Notes under the pieces: generated by a model
What the model was told of the DNA's origin: nothing
What the model saw: only the letters and a program-made list of their open reading frames with translations
The model's database searches: none
Made by a program: the position numbers and the translations under genes
In this document: in pieces, positions 21,121 through 34,371 of the stretch
Numbering within the stretch: the first letter of the stretch is position 1
Layout: the number at the start of each line of letters is the position of its first letter
Source: Euglena gracilis
Taxonomy: Eukaryota > Euglenida > Euglenophyceae > Euglenales
NCBI GenBank assembly: GCA_039621445.1
Contig: CP154954.1
Span: 13,682,387-13,746,386, forward strand
Length of the DNA stretch: 64,000 nt
Reading direction: 5' to 3'

Positions 21121-21898
21121 CCCCCCTCTCCGGGATTTGTTCATTGTGAACAGGGACAGGAACTTTCCCTCCTGGTTCGGTTGACAGTTGTCGGGTGCCA
21201 GAGGTCCCGGCCGAGCGGGCCATCTGGTAAAGGGGTGGCTGGAAAAGAGTTGCTGGCTGGACCCCCCCCCCCTAGGGGGTGGGGTCCAGGTGGGGGGTAG
21301 GGTCCAGCTGGCTGGGAGCTGGACCTGGCGGGTACCCCCCAAAAATGGCCAAAATGCCAAATCCAGCTGGGTTGGCTTTTTTTTTTGGAAATTTGGAGGT
21401 GAAGACCCAAAAACCACCCCAAAATGCCCATTTGGGCCATTTTTTTAAAAAAAATTTGACCCCTTTTTCAAAAAACTTTGGCGCTAAGCACTTTTTTTTT
21501 GGTCCAACCCGGCTTTGCCGGGCTGGCCCGAACTTTATTTCAGCGGAGCCCCCCCCCCCCCCGCGGAGCTCTGCATCCCGGCTGGGAGGTGCTGGCTGAA
21601 AAAAAGGTGATGGCCGGCTGGCCCCCCCCCACCCCCCAGGGGTAGCGTCCCCTCCGGCTTTAGAAAACCCTGCGTGGAACAGTTTCCCGGGCGGGTAAGG
21701 TAGGTAGGTGGGTCAGCCTCCGGCACCGGGGGCTGCGCTTTCATTTGGACCCTCCCGCGCTTCTATTGGGGAGGTTTAGGTGGGTGGGGTAAAGGGATGC
21801 CCACCCTCCTTGCCCGCGCCGCGCGGGTCCGTCCGGGGCGTGCCGGGGACCATTCGGCCATCCACCGCCGACGACCGCCTCTTCCACACGTTCCGCAG

Positions 21899-22002
21899 CT
21901 ACCTCGCGGTGCGCGCCGTGCTGGCCAGCGTCCCTGCCAGCCCGGGCCCCGCCCCCGGCGCTGCGCAGTGGACCCGGCGCGGGCCACCGGGCCTGCGACT
22001 CC
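21899..22002 (+). CDS. Weak candidate exon (YLAVRAVLASVPASP)
   Basis: CGCCTCTTCCACACGTTCCGCAG ends at 21898, a good acceptor. The frame reads SYLAVRAVLASVPASPGPAP and on. The same frame is open upstream (TADDRLFHTFR), so the exon may start earlier. The donor is not clear. Confidence 0.25.
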
Positions 22003-22107
22003 ACTCCACTCCCCCCACATGCCCCTTTTCGGGCTGTCTGCCGAGGATGGTGTGGGCATCAGAACCCTCTGGGGTGTGGGGTGCTTTATGAGTGTGCCCG
22101 CCCACAG

Positions 22108-22150
22108 GGACCTCATCCTGCGGGCTGGCCAGCACCTGTTTGCCAGCTGG
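22108..22150 (+). CDS. Candidate small exon (DLILRAGQHLFASW)
   Basis: TGTGCCCGCCCACAG ends at 22107 and GCTGG|GTGGCC lies at 22150/22151. The 43-nt block encodes DLILRAGQHLFASW and ends in phase 0, matching the phase-0 start of the terminal exon at 23367. Confidence 0.4.
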
Positions 22151-23084
22151 GTGGCCGGTCCCCCCGGGAGGGTCTGCTTGAATACAGTTGCGGCCTCTGT
22201 GGGGGGTTGGGACCGAAATGAGGGTTTTTTTCGGGTTTCTTTTCACTCCAATAATTTGCTTCACTAGTTCCACTGCAGCTGCATTTGCTTTCTTCGCAAA
22301 GTTTCAGGTTTCAGGCATCAGGCAGGTCAAGCCGGACAGCCAGCTGGATCCCCCCCTCCCCCCCACCCCCCCGAGGAAGGGTCTTCCAACCGGCACCTTT
22401 TGTGCTCAGCCAGCTTCTTTTCCCCGCCGGCCGGAGGACCTACCCAACCCCTCTGGGCATTCCGCTACGGACCTGCCGACCCCGCATTGTGACCCGAATT
22501 GGCAGGGGTTGGTCCCTCGACACCACTGGTGCATGGGGTTGTAGATAGGGTTGCAGTAGGGCCGACTCCACGGAATCAACAGGAACGAAGAACGGTGGCA
22601 AAAGCCAAGGATTGCCCTGACGTCCCCCAATCTGTCTGGGGTGGGGGCGGCATTTGTGTGCTTTGTTCCCCTCCCCCGACTGAACTCGTTCCTCGACTGG
22701 GTGACACCAAACCGGCGGCACATTGGGCGAGGCGGCAACCAGGCTTTATTACAATGAAGTTCTTCCCCCCCCCCACATACAGGGAGTAGGGCACTTTCGA
22801 CTCCCGGAGGGGGGGTTGGGTTTGGGGTGGGTGGTGGTATAGCACACCGACCCTCCCACCCATTTTCGGCACTGGGGGCCGAAAATGCTGTTTCAGGGCA
22901 AAATAGGCTTGGTCAGCAGGCACTGGGGCCCAAAACTGTGCCTGTTGTGGGCCTACAGCACAGGCCCCTGCCCCCCTCCGGGGTGTGTAAAAGAAGACTC
23001 AGGGAGACCCGGAAAGCACCCCACCCCAGGGTTCGATATTTGGAGGGTGACACACCCACCTCCCACCTGCCCGAATCATATATC
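22151..23084. other. Intron or intergenic, no gene seen
   Basis: C-rich runs (22350, 22767, 22974) and non-specific ORFs on both strands. Confidence 0.35.
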
Positions 23085-23262
23085 TTAACTTATATATAAT
23101 ATAATATAATATAATATAATATATATATATATATATATTATAAGTATATATAATGTATATTATGCATATTATGGATATTATGTATATTATGTGTATTTTG
23201 CATGTTATGTATGTTATATATCATGCATATCATGTATATTATGTATGGTGTGTAATTATATA
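23085..23262. repeat. AT-rich TATAATA/ATTATG tract
   Basis: Begins with (TATAA)n then TATTATG-type units. Confidence 0.8.
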
Positions 23263-23366
23263 ATATACACACACATGTGCATCTTAGTTTATATTGTTCT
23301 TATATTCTTATATTCTGCTTATATTGTTTGTTGTATTCATCCCACCCCGTTGCCCTCCTGCCGCAG

Positions 23367-23480
23367 CGCCGTGCCCCCACCCCGAAGACGTCCCCGCGGC
23401 TGGTGGTGCCGCCCCCTGCCAAGGCGGTGTCCCCCGCCTTCCGGGCGGTCCCGGAGCTGCCCGCCCTGCGCGCCGACTGA
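23367..23480 (+). CDS. Candidate terminal exon, Pro-rich C-terminus
   Basis: A CTCCTGCCGCAG acceptor ends at 23366. Thirty-seven codons in phase 0 give RRAPTPKTSPRLVVPPPAKA then VSPAFRAVPELPALRAD and TGA at 23478-23480. The phase fits the small exon ending at 22150. This would close the putative second gene. The product is not recognised; the basic/proline-rich tail is probably disordered. Confidence 0.45.
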   Translation, partial: RRAPTPKTSPRLVVPPPAKAVSPAFRAVPELPALRAD

Positions 23481-23567
23481 GGAGGGTCTGCCCCTCAGCC
23501 CTCCCCCACCACAGAGACTCCCCTCTATCAGGCTTCTGCAGGCCGGGACCGCTCGCGCACAAAGCAA

Positions 23568-23790
<223 letters not shown>

Positions 23791-24940
23791 CACACACATG
23801 TCTAATTCATATGGGCAGTGTCTGTGACCTGCCTGTGGAGACCTGCCAAAGGGCAAGCAAATGGAGAAGGGATTTGTTGTTCATGCCCCCCATCGTGGTC
23901 TCTGGAATTAGTTAACCCCTTTATGACCTCGCTTCGGCTCTCCTGGAGTGGCGGTGCATCCAGGGTCTACCTGGTCGCTTGGGTGGTTTATGAATCTATG
24001 GCGCGTCCTTTGGAACAGCGCCCTTCCTCCACCCCCCAAGGGGCTACCTGCAACGCACACGGTCTCTTCCAGACCCCCCCCCCCCCGCTGCCGCACGCGA
24101 ATGTGTGGCCGGCCCTCCCCCTCGTTTCGAAACCAGAGGCCTGGCTCTCAGCCGCCGCACTGTCTGGCGTGGGCCCCCTGCGCCGCCCTCTCTCCGTTGG
24201 GGACCTCAGGAGGCCCGGCCCTCCCCCTCGCCACAAACCCCGTTGGCTGGGCTGCCACCCGGTTGGGGGGGCCGATTGCGCGGGGGGGGGGGTCCGGAGC
24301 GCTCAGCCCCGCCCGAGACGAACGTTGCCTGACACAGCGGTTGGCTTCGCAACACCGCTTTGCGTTGGTGTTGTGTCGAAGCAAGCCCTGTCCAAGCACC
24401 AGCACCAGGCACTTGGACGGGGTCTTTGTTTATCTATTACCTCTGGTTCTTGGCCCGTATTTTGGCGAAAGCGGCACCCCCGGTTCTTTTCCATCTTTTC
24501 CAGTTCTTAAACAAGGGGGAGGTACGTGGTATTCCTTTTCTCCAGTGCATCCATTTTCCTGTCGTGGAGGGCAAGCACCTCCAGCCGCAAATCTCGACAA
24601 TCCTCCCCCCCCCATTCGAGACACACACATCGCTGCTGTTCCCTGGCCCATTTCCCTCTGCCCCACCCTGCCCACCCCACAGACACCTCCGCTGCCATTG
24701 TCGTCACACCAATGCCATGCCGTCAGAGCCCCTCCAAACGTTCAAGCGGACAACGGAATGGAAAAGAGCGGGTGTAAAAGCCTTTAGACAACGTCACAGA
24801 ACTTGAAAGGAAGGCGTGCTGTCTACAGTTCAAGTCCAAAAGTTGGCTAGTGACCATGCCGTGTTGGCGACTCTTGCAAAGGTGCCTCGATGGAGAGCCC
24901 CCTGCCCCCAAAACACTTTGGGAGATTTTGCCATTCCAAA
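23791..24940. other. No supported gene
   Basis: Long ORFs in several frames (for example 23818-24510) overlap and contradict each other. I see no splice-bounded block. Confidence 0.35.
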
Positions 24941-24943
24941 CAG

Positions 24944-25075
<132 letters not shown>

Positions 25076-25089
25076 TTGCGCGCGTGGTT

Positions 25090-26757
25090 GTGTGTGTTTT
25101 GCTGCGTTGGGTTTCTGCCCATTGCCTTCCACGGGCTGCGTGGAATAACACCGGCCTGTGTATTTAACACAAGTATTCCGAGCATTCATCCCACATTGGG
25201 GCGTCTACTGCACAGGGGCGACTGTGTGATTGCTTTTTCAAGCCTGGCCGTGCAGGACATTTCGGGAACGGTCGACACCCCTGACGTAGCACAGAGCAGA
25301 ATTTTTGGGCTTTTGAGTGTTGGAAAAAGGTCCGCGGTGTCGATCAGAGAATGTGCTTTGCCAAAAACAACAATCAGCTTAGGGGTTCAGAGGCAGAGTG
25401 GGTGGACCCATGCTGATCTCCCCTGGATGCGGGGCAGTGGTGTGTTTTGTGCTCTGTCGGGGAGGATGCCCCCCCCATTCTCCCTGCAAAGCGCCAACGT
25501 TTTTTTGGATCGTCCCTGGCCCCCGAGGGGGGTGGGAGGGGGGCGGGTGCTGTGCCGTGAGGATGGCTTCATTCCGTCGTCCGCTGGCCGCCTGGTGCTG
25601 TGCGACCGGAGTCCTATCCCGGTCTCGTGCCAGGATGCCGCCCTGCCCCTCCCCGTGCCGTGCGCAGCAACTCCCGCGTGACTGACCGGGCTGCCTTGTG
25701 GCCCGGATGTGTTCCCGCGGGGCAGGTGGCGCAGGCCGCCCCGCCGTGGCATTGCTGTTGCCCGCGGCTTTCCCGTTAGCGCATGGGTCGAATTTGCAAA
25801 AGTCGGAAATTGCCAAATTCTACGTTGAATGGGAGTTCAGCAAAGGAGACCATTTTGACCTTTTTGATCCTTCTGGGGAAAAAATTGTCGCGTTAGTAAA
25901 TTTTCCATGTGGAACATTAACACAATGCGCCAAAGAAAATTTTGGGCTGGAGAAACTCGGGATTTTGTTTCATTTCCTGGGACAAATCTTGGATGGATGC
26001 TTAGAACACCTGGGAAAAAACACTGTTTATCCAACAGTGTTTCCTCTCGTCCAAGTTTTTTCCCCCTCCCCAGTGCCATTGCTACCTTGATTCCAACATC
26101 GGGAAGACCACAACTGGCGAAGCAAGGCATGGCATCGAGATTCATTCTTGGTAAATTGTTGGATGTATCCTAAGGCAGCACCTAATTTTTCCCCACCAGT
26201 CTACCCACCCCCCCACCCCCCTCCAGGAAACTGTCACCTGTCAGGTTGGCCAGTACCACGGACACTGACAGGTTCTCAGACATGACAGTTTCATGTGGGA
26301 GGGGAGTAATGGTCGTGGGAGGAACACTGTTCAGAAATATCTCGTGGAACCATTTTCTCGAGAATACTCCAACTCCGGAGTGCTTTGGGCCAGCCAATGT
26401 GCTTCCAAAACATATATCTGCTCGCCGAAGGTTGAGTCTGGAGATTCCTGAACTCATTCCTCCCCCCAGCACCCACCCACCCACTTACCAACCTGCCACT
26501 GACCCACCATTTTTGGGGTGTGAGGGCTTGCCTGTTACTCGAATATGGTCCGAAAATCGCCCCTGCTGGGTTCAAATTCAAGTGACCTGCTCCCCCACTC
26601 ACCGCCTTCCGCTGCCACACCCGCCTCCCGTGCCGTTGATTTGCATCCCTCTTTGCCCCCGCCCTTTTCCTTGGCAACCTCCGAACCCTCCCGAAACCAC
26701 TCCCTCTGACCTCCCTGACTAACCATCCCCCCACCCGATACCTGCCTTTGGTTTCAG
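25090..26757. other. No firm gene; two open stretches
   Basis: A frame at 25530-25681 ends in LPVPCAATPA and TGA, and 25698-26090 encodes 130 codons including FDLFDPSGEKIVALVNFPCG. Neither has clear splice or start signals, so both are left uncalled. The minus strand at 26200-26300 reads MSENLSVSVVLANLTGDSF, similar in pattern to the candidate at 28822. Confidence 0.3.
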
Positions 26758-26880
26758 TGCCTGGCCTTCCGGCGGCTGTGTATGTTTGGTCATTTGGCGC
26801 TACAGTGCCGTGTGATGCAATTTGAACCCCCCGATGGGGCTTTGTCTTTCCTGGCGTGCTGGAGCATGTGGATAGTCATG
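26758..26880 (+). CDS. Candidate exon after a strong acceptor (CLAFRRLCMFGHLALQCRVM)
   Basis: TACCTGCCTTTGGTTTCAG (ending 26757) is the most canonical 3' splice site in region 1. The phase-0 frame gives CLAFRRLCMFGHLALQCRVM, QFEPPDGALSFLACWSMWIV and continues. GT dinucleotides near 26874 and 26881 could be the donor. Cys/Trp-rich and hydrophobic. No family is recognised. Confidence 0.4.
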
Positions 26881-27009
26881 GGTCTGATGTGCAGAGTCGC
26901 TGACGCCAGAGCTCCCGCGAGGGAGGTCCACCTGCTTATTCACCTCCAACTTTTGATTCCTGATGCTTTCTTATTTTTGATTACTGTTTCATTTTTGATA
27001 TTCTTTTTT

Positions 27010-27420
27010 TGCCTTTTAAGTGGGCCAACGTGGGCCAAGAATGGGCAGATTTTGCATGTAAGATTTTTTTCTTATTGTGTATTTCTTTTTGGTTGGTTCA
27101 CACCTAACCCAGCCCATGCCACCTGAGACCAGGACTGCACGAGAATTCCTGAACTCCCATAAGTGGTGGGTTCGGGGTCGAGGGAGTCTGGCCAAAAAGT
27201 GACCATAATTGTGCTGTTTTTATGGACCTTTTTGCAGTTTTTCATTTTTTTCGGTACCCAATTCCATTCCAGGTCGGGCCCAGTTCCAGCCCAGGAACCC
27301 CATGGGGGGGGGCAGGAGTTAGCCAGCAACCTTTTCCCGGATCCAAAGATTTCCAGCCTCTAAGCTGGACCCCCCAACCCTGGGGTTATCAACACCCTGC
27401 CTTGGGGTCTGTCAAGCGAC
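27010..27420 (+). repeat. Dispersed tRNA-like repeat, copy 4
   Basis: GTGGGCCAACGTGGGCCAAG, a T-rich block, TCGGTACCCAATTCCATTCC, AGGTCGGGCCCAG and CCAGCCTCTAAGCTGG in the same order as copy 2. Confidence 0.55.
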
Positions 27421-28261
27421 GTTTTGATTGCTTTGGTCTGATGCCTTTCATTTGGGCGACCAAAGTTGCCATCAACTGCTAGCTTTTATGTGGTGTTGCC
27501 CAGTGTGCATGCACACTTTCACCATGTTACTCACCAGTCAAGGTTTAATAGCTTAAAAAAAACAAGAGGATCTCAGGAATCGGTTTGCTTTGGATCTCGT
27601 CAAACATTCACAGAATGGCATTCTGTGCGGGTTGAATGCCCAATTATTAAAGAATGAGCTAAAACACCCACCGAAAAGACTGTGGTTTTACATGTTGTGT
27701 ATTTGGTAATGCCCATGGATTCACTTAACACCCATGTGACCGTACTTCCTGGGGGATTTGTGAGTGAAAGGGTGGTTTGGGGCCTCTGGATCCCCCAGGG
27801 GAGGTAACCCCCCCCCCCCCGGGGCTGTTGGTGCCAACTTGGCCAAGACCACCGACCTGGGCAGCAGCGGGGGGGGGGGGGGCTCTTGTCCCCACCCCAA
27901 TGGATCGGCTCTTTGATGTGCCCCAAGATGGCCCTCCGCCATTCCGCCTGCGCCTCACCGCTGGGAGCTTCCCAAACTTTCGTCGCCCCTTCCCACCTCT
28001 TGGGCACAAATGCAGCCAGCTGAGCAGCCGCCGCCGTAGGCCAGCCATTGCCCCCCCATCCATTATGGCCACCATGCTCTGTGGCAACAACGCTCCCATC
28101 CACCGTGTTTGCCCGGCTGTGCTGTGGAGCCAACGGACCACAACAAACGAGCTAAGAAACAGAGAACAGAAAACCTGTTCATTTGCTGCCCACTCACATG
28201 CAGATAAAGATACAGATACACACGTAGATGACAGTCCCGATGGGGACGTTACGTGTATCAC
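27421..28261. other. No gene seen
   Basis: Poly-C and poly-G runs (27809-27820, 27869-27881). ORFs on both strands without splice support. Confidence 0.35.
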
Positions 28262-28736
<475 letters not shown>

Positions 28737-28821
28737 CGTATCTGTGCACAGATGTACATATGCATACACCTATACATGTTTTACACGTTTATCCACCCAA
28801 GGGGCAACAGATAACAAAAAC

Positions 28822-28961
28822 ACCCTGCTAAACTCGTTCACTGGGGATTCTGCGCAGTCAGGCGGGCCAAAGACAGCCCTAGCGATGGTGTCGCTTGGCG
28901 CAGCGATAGATTCCCCCGCCAAGTTAGCAACCACCCGAACCTCCCGCACTGCTGTTACCAC
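28822..28961 (-). CDS. Weak minus-strand candidate exon ([19 protein letters not shown])
   Basis: The minus frame reads [20 protein letters not shown] and [19 protein letters not shown], with a beta-strand-like alternation. It resembles the minus-strand phrase VSVVLANLTGDSF near 26235, so the two might be repeated modules of one gene. Splice sites are not clear, and the plus strand is also open. Confidence 0.2.
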
Positions 28962-30454
28962 GCTTGGGGATACTTATCCGTTTCGCTGCTGGCACGAATG
29001 GTGTTCCGTTCACCGCAATACTCAAGTGGTACACTTTCCAACCCCGTCCAGGAGATTGTCACCCCCGGGAAAGTGGGTGATATTTTGTATCGCTATCACC
29101 AAAAAACTTTTGTTTATCACGTGAAAGCAGAAGGAAAATGCATGTATTTTCCCATTTTCTCTGTATTTGCCAGTTTTTGTTTTAGTGCTTTTCCCCCTCA
29201 TTTTTTGAGTTTTGTTGAAAAATGTTTTCCAGAATAAAATTTTGCACATTTTGGATTTGATTTGTCCCCTGGCACCCAGGTTTCTGCCATGTTTATACTT
29301 TGGGTTTCAGGGCTAATTTTTTTGATTGTCTAAGCAGAACGCCATGCTGATTATTTAGTAAAGTGGGAGCAATATTATAATCGCTCATGTGTTGGAATTT
29401 TAGTAGTAGGGAATCTGCCAAGGGAAATAAAGATGCATTCCTTTGTCCTTGTCGCATTTTTTTTTGAGCTGCTTTGCAGAATTTTTCCAGCAGATTTCAA
29501 AAAATCACCAAGAAAACAAGAATGAAGTTTTTTTTTTTGTGTTTCCCCCCCAACTTTTAGCCAGCAAATTACATGGTTTTAGAATCTCCAAAACCTTGAT
29601 GGTTATGTTTTTTAAGGAGTTTTTGAGGCAAAATTTTTGTGACAGCTATCGAATTTGTGCTTAAATTATTTCTTGTCAGTCAACTGGGTCCAGATTCATC
29701 CTCTTGTATATTGACCTGTTGAGATCTCTCTTCACTGAGACACACAATATTCCTCTGAGAGTCACCGTGAAGTCCTTGCCTCGGTTTGAGTTGGACCTCC
29801 TCCGTGCTCTTCCACCAATGGTTTGTGTTTGGGCGCCCTCCCCTCCGGGATGGCAGACCGTTTTACTTTTGGAAGGCTGGCCCTGTGTTACCTTGGGTTT
29901 GTCGTTCAGCAGAGGACTCCGCTCACCCTCCAACTGTTATTAATGCATTAATTTGGCACCCTGCATAATCGCAGGGGGCCCAATGTCGAGTATCAAAGTT
30001 TGGTGTGCAAAGTGTTCAAGCTGTCATCCCAGAACAGCTTGCAATTTTGCCCCCTCCCCACCTAATTTTCAGGCTTCCAATGCCTTTGCGACCAAGGAAA
30101 CTTAGGGATGCACCTACATGGGGGTTTCTTTAAAGTCTGTTGGCCTAATCCCCCCATCCCATCCCTAAGCTCATTGACGGCACTGACCCTGCAAGCCCGG
30201 TTGTTGCATTTTTCCGCCCAGCTGGAATCAAAGTGTTTATTTCAATTTAGTTTTGTTTTTTATACAATTTTTATGATTTATTTTGAAGTATTTATTTTTG
30301 GTGTACTTCTGGTTTATTTTGATTTATTTCGCTTTATTTTGGTATATATATTTTTATTTTTTTGAGGAGCGGACACCCCACGGTATTCCGCCACTCCTCG
30401 GTGGGTTTGGTCGTTTGGCCGCCGACTGTCCTCCCCGCCAGCCCCGGTGTGCAG
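28962..30454. other. AT-rich, no firm gene
   Basis: A plus frame at 29704-29943 (MYIDLLRSLFTETHNIPLRV and on) is somewhat protein-like but unbounded by splice signals. The rest is A/T-rich with long T runs. Confidence 0.3.
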
Positions 30455-30630
30455 GTCCACCGGAGGGGGCGGACGTGCCCCGACAAGCCATCGGCCCCGC
30501 GACTATTCGTTCGCTCTGTGTGGCTGCGGACCGCTTTATTGTGCCCCGCTGCATCCTTGGAGGCTCTCTCTGTGGGCCCTTGGCCATGGCCCTCTGCGTG
30601 CAGTCAACCCAGCGCCTGCCCAGGAATTTG
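30455..30630 (+). CDS. Candidate internal exon (CVAADRFIVPRCILGGSLCG)
   Basis: GCCCCGGTGTGCAG ends at 30454 and AATTTG|GTTGGT lies at 30630/30631. The open frame gives GADVPRQAIGPATIRSL, CVAADRFIVPRCILGGSLCG, PLAMALCVQSTQRLPRNL. It is hydrophobic enough in the middle for a short membrane or core segment. A second frame is also open. No family is recognised. Confidence 0.35.
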
Positions 30631-33246
30631 GTTGGTGCCGACAATTATACCCGGCAGTGTATTTTGTCCAGAACTGTTTGGGACAGTTGAGGCTGAGCCC
30701 CAAACCAAACTTGCCACTTTTTCTTTTTGAAAATTTGCAGGTCCGCTTGCACAGTTGCACACAGGTGAACTACTTACACAATTGTGCGAACGGGCCGACG
30801 ATGTATTTGCACAATTGTCCGAAGATTTCCACGTGTTAAATTATTAGACTTCCTTCCTGTATGTGCCCCCTGTCCTTTCTCCACAGTTTTTTTTTTACGC
30901 AGGCACACTGGCACGGGGAGATCAGCATGACAGGATTCCCTGGGTTGAGCCGGACCAAGCCCCTTCTCCGCCTGGTCACTGGCCCCCGCTTCGTTCCCTC
31001 CCCCCACGCAGGCCATGTCGGCCGCGGGACGGCCACTGGGTTGCCCCCAACCTAGTGCTGGCTAGCTGGCCGGCAGGAGTGGGTTGGGGGTGGGGGTGGG
31101 GGCTGTGGTTTGAGGGGCAGGCCTTTCCCACTGCAGGCCTCCCCTTTTTTTTGTCCCAACTTGACCAGGGGGTGCATGCCTTCAGATCCAGGGCATCCCT
31201 CCCTTCTGGGAGAAGTACCCCGTTGCAAAGCCGCATGCCGCACCACACAACTCCAAGCCGGCTGGTATGGGAGGTGCTTTGTCTGTTTTTGAATCTCACA
31301 CGTGCCATCCTGTGGTTGGTGGAGGCGGATAAAGTGTGAAGGCTGGCAGAGCAAAACCTGGATTTAGTCAGAATCAGATTTGCACAATTGGGCAACTTCC
31401 CTTAACCAGCTTCCCTGCCAAATTGCCACCCCCAAAGTCCCAAAGTCCCAACACCTGGCTCCAAAACTGAGACATGATGGTAGGAAGTGCAGACCACGTA
31501 TCACCTTGCTTTCCCGGGGGGGGTAGGTATGTCCAACGACTCCCCTATGTCCAATGATCCCCGGTCAGAGGACAACTTTTCGGAGGTTAGGCCAAATTTT
31601 GGTCCCGGCGCGAAGGGTTGGGCCGAAAATTTTTGCGCCCAAAATCTGCCAAAATTGACCAAAATGCCGTCTTTTGGCATTTTTTGAGCAAATTTTTGTT
31701 AAAGTTGCCCAAAAATTTTGGCGCAAAGCGCCTGAAGGAAAATTTTGGCCTTTTTGGGCGGGTGGGGTACCGGGTACCCGCCAATTTTTTTTGACCCCTT
31801 GTCCCCCCCCCCCCCCCCCCCCCCGGTCGGAGGACACCTTTCTGGTCACAACCCTATGTCCAACAACCCCCCCCCCCCCCGGTCGGAAGACAGAGGTTAC
31901 CGCTCGTTGGACATGGGGGGAATGAAAGAAAAGTCAAAATGTGGTGGATGAATAATGGAAATAACATAAAAATAAGTGAGATTATAGTACTATACAAAAT
32001 TAGTACAAATACTGAAATAAAAAAAAAATGAAAAAAATGATCCCAAAATGGGCTGAAGAGTCCCATCTTCAGGATTTTATTTCAGGAAGCTGGACATGTC
32101 TTTTGCTCCCCCACCATTTTTCATTTCATTTTTTTTGAAATTAAATCGATTTAAAATCAATTTTTTAATCAATAATCGCCGAAAATGGTTTCAGCCGAAA
32201 GCCTGCGGCACCGTTGATGGACCCAAGTCCAAAAAAAAACAACCAACCGTGTAACAACAAAAACTGGGCCCAAGCGGTGCGTGTTGGAAATCTCTCCTGT
32301 GCGCACGAGAAATAAAAATTCCCAATGGCAAAACTACGGCCCTTGGACCATCCAAGTTTGAGTTCCCCCAACTCCGGATTTTTTATTTTGGGTCGGTAGT
32401 CGGTTCATGCCAAGACTCCATGATTCGCCAAAATGGCCCTGTCTAGGGCGTTTTGGACCCCTCCTTCCCCCCGGGTTAGCTTCGCCCTCACCCATAAAAG
32501 GATAACCCTTAGCGGCTCCCTGCCTCCCTTCCCATAAAACAGCTGAACTTAAAATTTTGGTAAAATTCTTCAATGCAAAATTTGGATGTGCAATTGTTCG
32601 CAGTGGCGGGGGCTCCCCTTCTTGAACCCCTTAAAACCTAAAATAACAGGCTCCATGAAATTCACAAATACCCCCTTTCCACCCCTCACCCCCCTGTCAT
32701 TGCAATATGTGCCAAACGCCCAACGGTTTATTTGTAGTGTGGTCAACCAGGCACAGATACCTAAAGATATCATTGAAAATTATAAAAAGATATCAATAAT
32801 AAAAGAAAGATATCATTGAGCACAGCCCAATAACTGGTTCATAAACATGGGTCGTTGAGAGGAGTAAGGACCAGTGATATGGAGCCCCACAGCAAACCCC
32901 CGTTTTGACTTTTTGAATATTTGTTGGATCATTGACATAATCGCACAAAATCGCCCCGTGGGGTTGCCCACTGGAACTGGTTTTGGCCTGGGTCGAGATG
33001 GAACCAAAAAACAAATGAAACTGCAAAAGGGCCCCAGAATCAGCGCATTGTCATGATCCTTGGCCCCCCCAAAAGAGCCAGGCAGCCCATTTTCTGTACT
33101 GTCAAGCCCCCCTTGAACTGGCGTCGTTTGAAAAGTTATTGGCCAGTCCAAGGGTATTGAGGCAGTGTCCCCCAGAAGAGACACCTCCCCCCTCCTGTAA
33201 TGTCAAGATATTACGCAATGGCTGCACCATCCCCCCCCCCCCGCAG
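30631..33246. other. Spacer with dispersed repeats
   Basis: Apart from the TGTCCAAC motif cluster I see nothing coding. A GGGTACCGGGTACCC-type palindrome lies at about 31767, and AT-rich DNA at 31930-32180. Confidence 0.35.
31529..31920. repeat. TGTCCAACRAC / GGTCGGAGGACA motif cluster
   Basis: TGTCCAACGAC at 31530, TGTCCAATGATCCCCGGTC at 31549, GGTCGGAGGACA at 31825, TGTCCAACAACC at 31857, GGTCGGAAGACA at 31881 and the inverted CGTTGGACATGGGGG at 31905. The last pair can form a small hairpin. The same phrases occur at 17076-18074. Confidence 0.6.
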
Positions 33247-33287
33247 CCGTCCAGTGGTCTTTCCACTTCACAGACGCCTTTCTGTTG
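33247..33287 (+). CDS. Candidate small exon (VQWSFHFTDAFLL)
   Basis: A run of C ends in CCGCAG at 33246 and CTGTTG|GTAACT lies at 33287/33288, a good donor. The 41-nt block encodes VQWSFHFTDAFLL. No family is recognised. Confidence 0.4.
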
Positions 33288-33450
33288 GTAACTGGGCTGG
33301 GGCTGACACAGTCCAGCTGTTTTTTTTTTGCCGCAAAACGGGGGCCCCCTCCCCTCCGACCTGTCGGTGTGCCGTGCCCCGCCCCGCCTCCACCCGTCAG
33401 TCTGCAGTGTCCGGGGCGCCGAACCCCCCCCCCCCCCCGGCGGCCGGCAG

Positions 33451-33526
33451 ACTGGCCGGCTGAGTCCCGGGAGAGACTACCTGTCTTCGCCCTCTGGCGT
33501 CTGGTGGTCCTCCTTGACCAGTTAAG
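33451..33526 (+). CDS. Candidate internal exon (ERLPVFALWRLVVLLDQL)
   Basis: CCGGCGGCCGGCAG ends at 33450 and TTAAG|GTGATT lies at 33526/33527. The frame gives WPAESRERLPVFALWRLVVL and LDQL. Its phase does not match the block ending at 33287, so either a splice site is misplaced or another exon lies between. Confidence 0.4.
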
Positions 33527-34308
33527 GTGATTACCACGCTTGGCCTGGCCTGGCTTTGTGCCCAACCTTCAACTGACCCGCTGGGGGAACCCACACGTGT
33601 ACCCTGACCATGACCTCCAAAATGCGCCTGGCGGGTCAATGACCTCCCTGCCAAAATTAACTTCCATTGTGCCAACTTTTTACAAAGCATTTCGCCCAGA
33701 GTTCATTGGTCCAGGCTGTTGGACCCGAAAGTTGACAACGCAAATTTGTACCTAGGAACCCCTGGCAACCTCCCAACAAGTTGCACACAAAATATGTGTG
33801 CTTGGCCGATAACCAGTAAAACACACAAAAAATCTGCGAAAGTTGCAAAAATACCCCCCCCCCCCGCTGTACCCTCCGCTCTCTGGCCTTAGCCCTGGCT
33901 GGGACGCTCAGCCTGAGGGGAATAATGGGAAAAGACTCAAGTTGAGCCTTTTGACAATTGTTCAGGGCGTTTTATCTTTAGAAGCCTCAAAGAAAATGGA
34001 CGAACAATAACCCTTGCCCCTCAATATGCACCGCATCACACAGATCATCCAACAGGTCATTCATTCCGGTCCAGTAACAGAAACTCCTCCAAAATGGTAC
34101 TTTCTTGGCGCAACTCTAACCGTCAGCTGTCCACTGTCAGTTGTCAGGTAGGATTGTTGGCCCCAATGTTGCCCCCCAATGGCAAACATCATCGTGCCTC
34201 TCTCAGCAAGGAGCCTCCATTCCCCCCATCGCTAGCCTGATGTGTTGGTGCACCCCTGCTCATGTGTGTCTCCCTCCCTCTGTCCTCTGTGGTTGCCCCC
34301 TGCCGCAG

Positions 34309-34371
34309 ACACCCCCCGGTGCCACCTTGGGACTCTACATGGCAGGGTCATTGCCAGTTGTCACCAACTGA
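34309..34371 (+). CDS. Candidate terminal exon (TPPGATLGLYMAGSLPVVTN)
   Basis: A long pyrimidine tract (TCCCTCCCTCTGTCC... ending CTGCCGCAG at 34308) precedes 20 codons, TPPGATLGLYMAGSLPVVTN, and TGA at 34369-34371. Possibly the end of the gene containing the two exons near 33.3-33.5 kb. Confidence 0.4.
   Translation, partial: TPPGATLGLYMAGSLPVVTN

Noticed and set aside
25698-26090. 130-codon ORF as a gene
   Set aside because: Protein-like in the middle but without start context, splice sites or recognisable family; kept as a remark only.
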